Below, in pieces: positions 15,590-15,947 of a DNA stretch of 15,947 nucleotides. Positions within the stretch are counted from its first letter, which is position 1. Every line of letters starts with the position of its first letter. A program made the translations under genes and the position numbers. Below the pieces are notes generated by a model. The model was not told where the DNA came from, searched no databases, and saw only the letters and a list, made by a program, of their open reading frames with translations. The stretch is taken from positions 1 to 15,947 of the forward strand of contig DCBH01000006.1 in NCBI GenBank assembly GCA_002313415.1, given 5' to 3'. Source of the stretch: Flavobacteriales bacterium UBA1112 (GTDB taxonomy: Bacteria; Bacteroidota; Bacteroidia; Flavobacteriales_D; Sanyastnellaceae).

Positions 15590-15947
15590 ATGAGCGCCTT
15601 CAAGCTTGTCAGTCCTTTTTCCCCAACAGGCGATCAACCCGAGGCCATTCGACAACTTGTCGAAGGGGTCAATGACGGAGACAAACATCAAGTGCTGTTG
15701 GGAGTGACGGGGTCAGGGAAAACCTTTACCATGGCGAATGTCATTGCAGAAACCCAACGTCCGACGCTCATTTTAAGTCACAACAAAACCCTCGCAGCGC
15801 AACTGTACAGCGAATTCAAAAGTTTCTTTCCCGACAACTTGGTGGAGTATTTCGTCAGCTACTATGATTACTACCAACCTGAAGCGTTTATCCCATCTTC
15901 AAATACTTACATCGAAAAGGATTTGCAAATCAATGACGAAATTGAAA
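15590..15947 (+). CDS. uvrB: Excinuclease ABC subunit B, 3' end outside window
   Basis: The first 119 codons of UvrB, the DNA helicase-like subunit that verifies damage and recruits UvrC in nucleotide excision repair. Visible are the N-terminal FSPTGDQPEAI motif (10-20), Walker A GVTGSGKT (38-45), SHNKTLAAQLY (63-73) and YYDYYQPEAF (91-100), which belongs to the UvrB family core just before the beta-hairpin that clamps DNA. The start is firm: an in-frame TGA lies two codons upstream (15584-15586). The gene runs past the right edge. It follows the terminator of the ribosomal operon and so must have its own promoter. Confidence 0.98.
   Translation, partial: MSAFKLVSPFSPTGDQPEAIRQLVEGVNDGDKHQVLLGVTGSGKTFTMANVIAETQRPTLILSHNKTLAAQLYSEFKSFFPDNLVEYFVSYYDYYQPEAFIPSSNTYIEKDLQINDEIE

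Overview
The window comes from a member of the Bacteroidota, most likely Flavobacteriia or a close relative. Support: a type III glutamine synthetase, a type IX secretion (T9SS) C-terminal sorting domain, a PorE-like T9SS-associated protein, a TonB-dependent receptor with an N-terminal carboxypeptidase-regulatory-like domain, starts without Shine-Dalgarno sequences, and -7 promoter boxes of the Bacteroidota form TAnnTTTG. Base composition is near 50% G+C, with one richer stretch inside a single gene. No stretch over 300 bases lacks a gene. I see no tRNA, rRNA, CRISPR array, insertion sequence, phage gene or recognisable defence system.

Layout. On the minus strand, from the right: dnaX (12394-14229), a TonB-dependent receptor (9838-12354), a tightly packed three-gene set made of an S4-domain RNA-binding protein, a GNAT acetyltransferase and a class I aminotransferase (9717 down to 7616), a large secreted protein built on a PNGase F-like fold with a LamG insert and a T9SS tail (3998-7525), glnN (1665-3851), and the 5' part of a PorE-like TPR/beta-propeller gene that runs off the left edge (1-1542). 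On the plus strand, divergent from dnaX: the ribosomal operon rpsF-rpsR-rplI (14369-15476), closed by a strong terminator, then the first 119 codons of uvrB, which runs off the right edge.

How the genes work together. Most are housekeeping: clamp loader, ribosomal proteins, nucleotide excision repair, ammonia assimilation. Two belong to the same envelope theme: the PNGase F-like protein carries a T9SS tail, and the PorE-like protein probably belongs to the periplasmic/outer-membrane part of that secretion machine. They are not adjacent (glnN lies between them), so the link is functional rather than operonic.

Most worth a second look. (1) A run of ten A residues in the dnaX coding strand, at the domain III/linker boundary; both alternative frames stop within a few codons, as expected for slippage that makes a short gamma subunit beside full-length tau. 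(2) The secreted PNGase F-like protein, with a LamG-bearing insert of about 550 residues between active-site segments, a change at the position of one catalytic glutamate, and a marked internal G+C shift. (3) A DnaX without its zinc-binding cysteines. (4) A possibly leaderless uvrB transcript. I found no clearly new multi-gene system.
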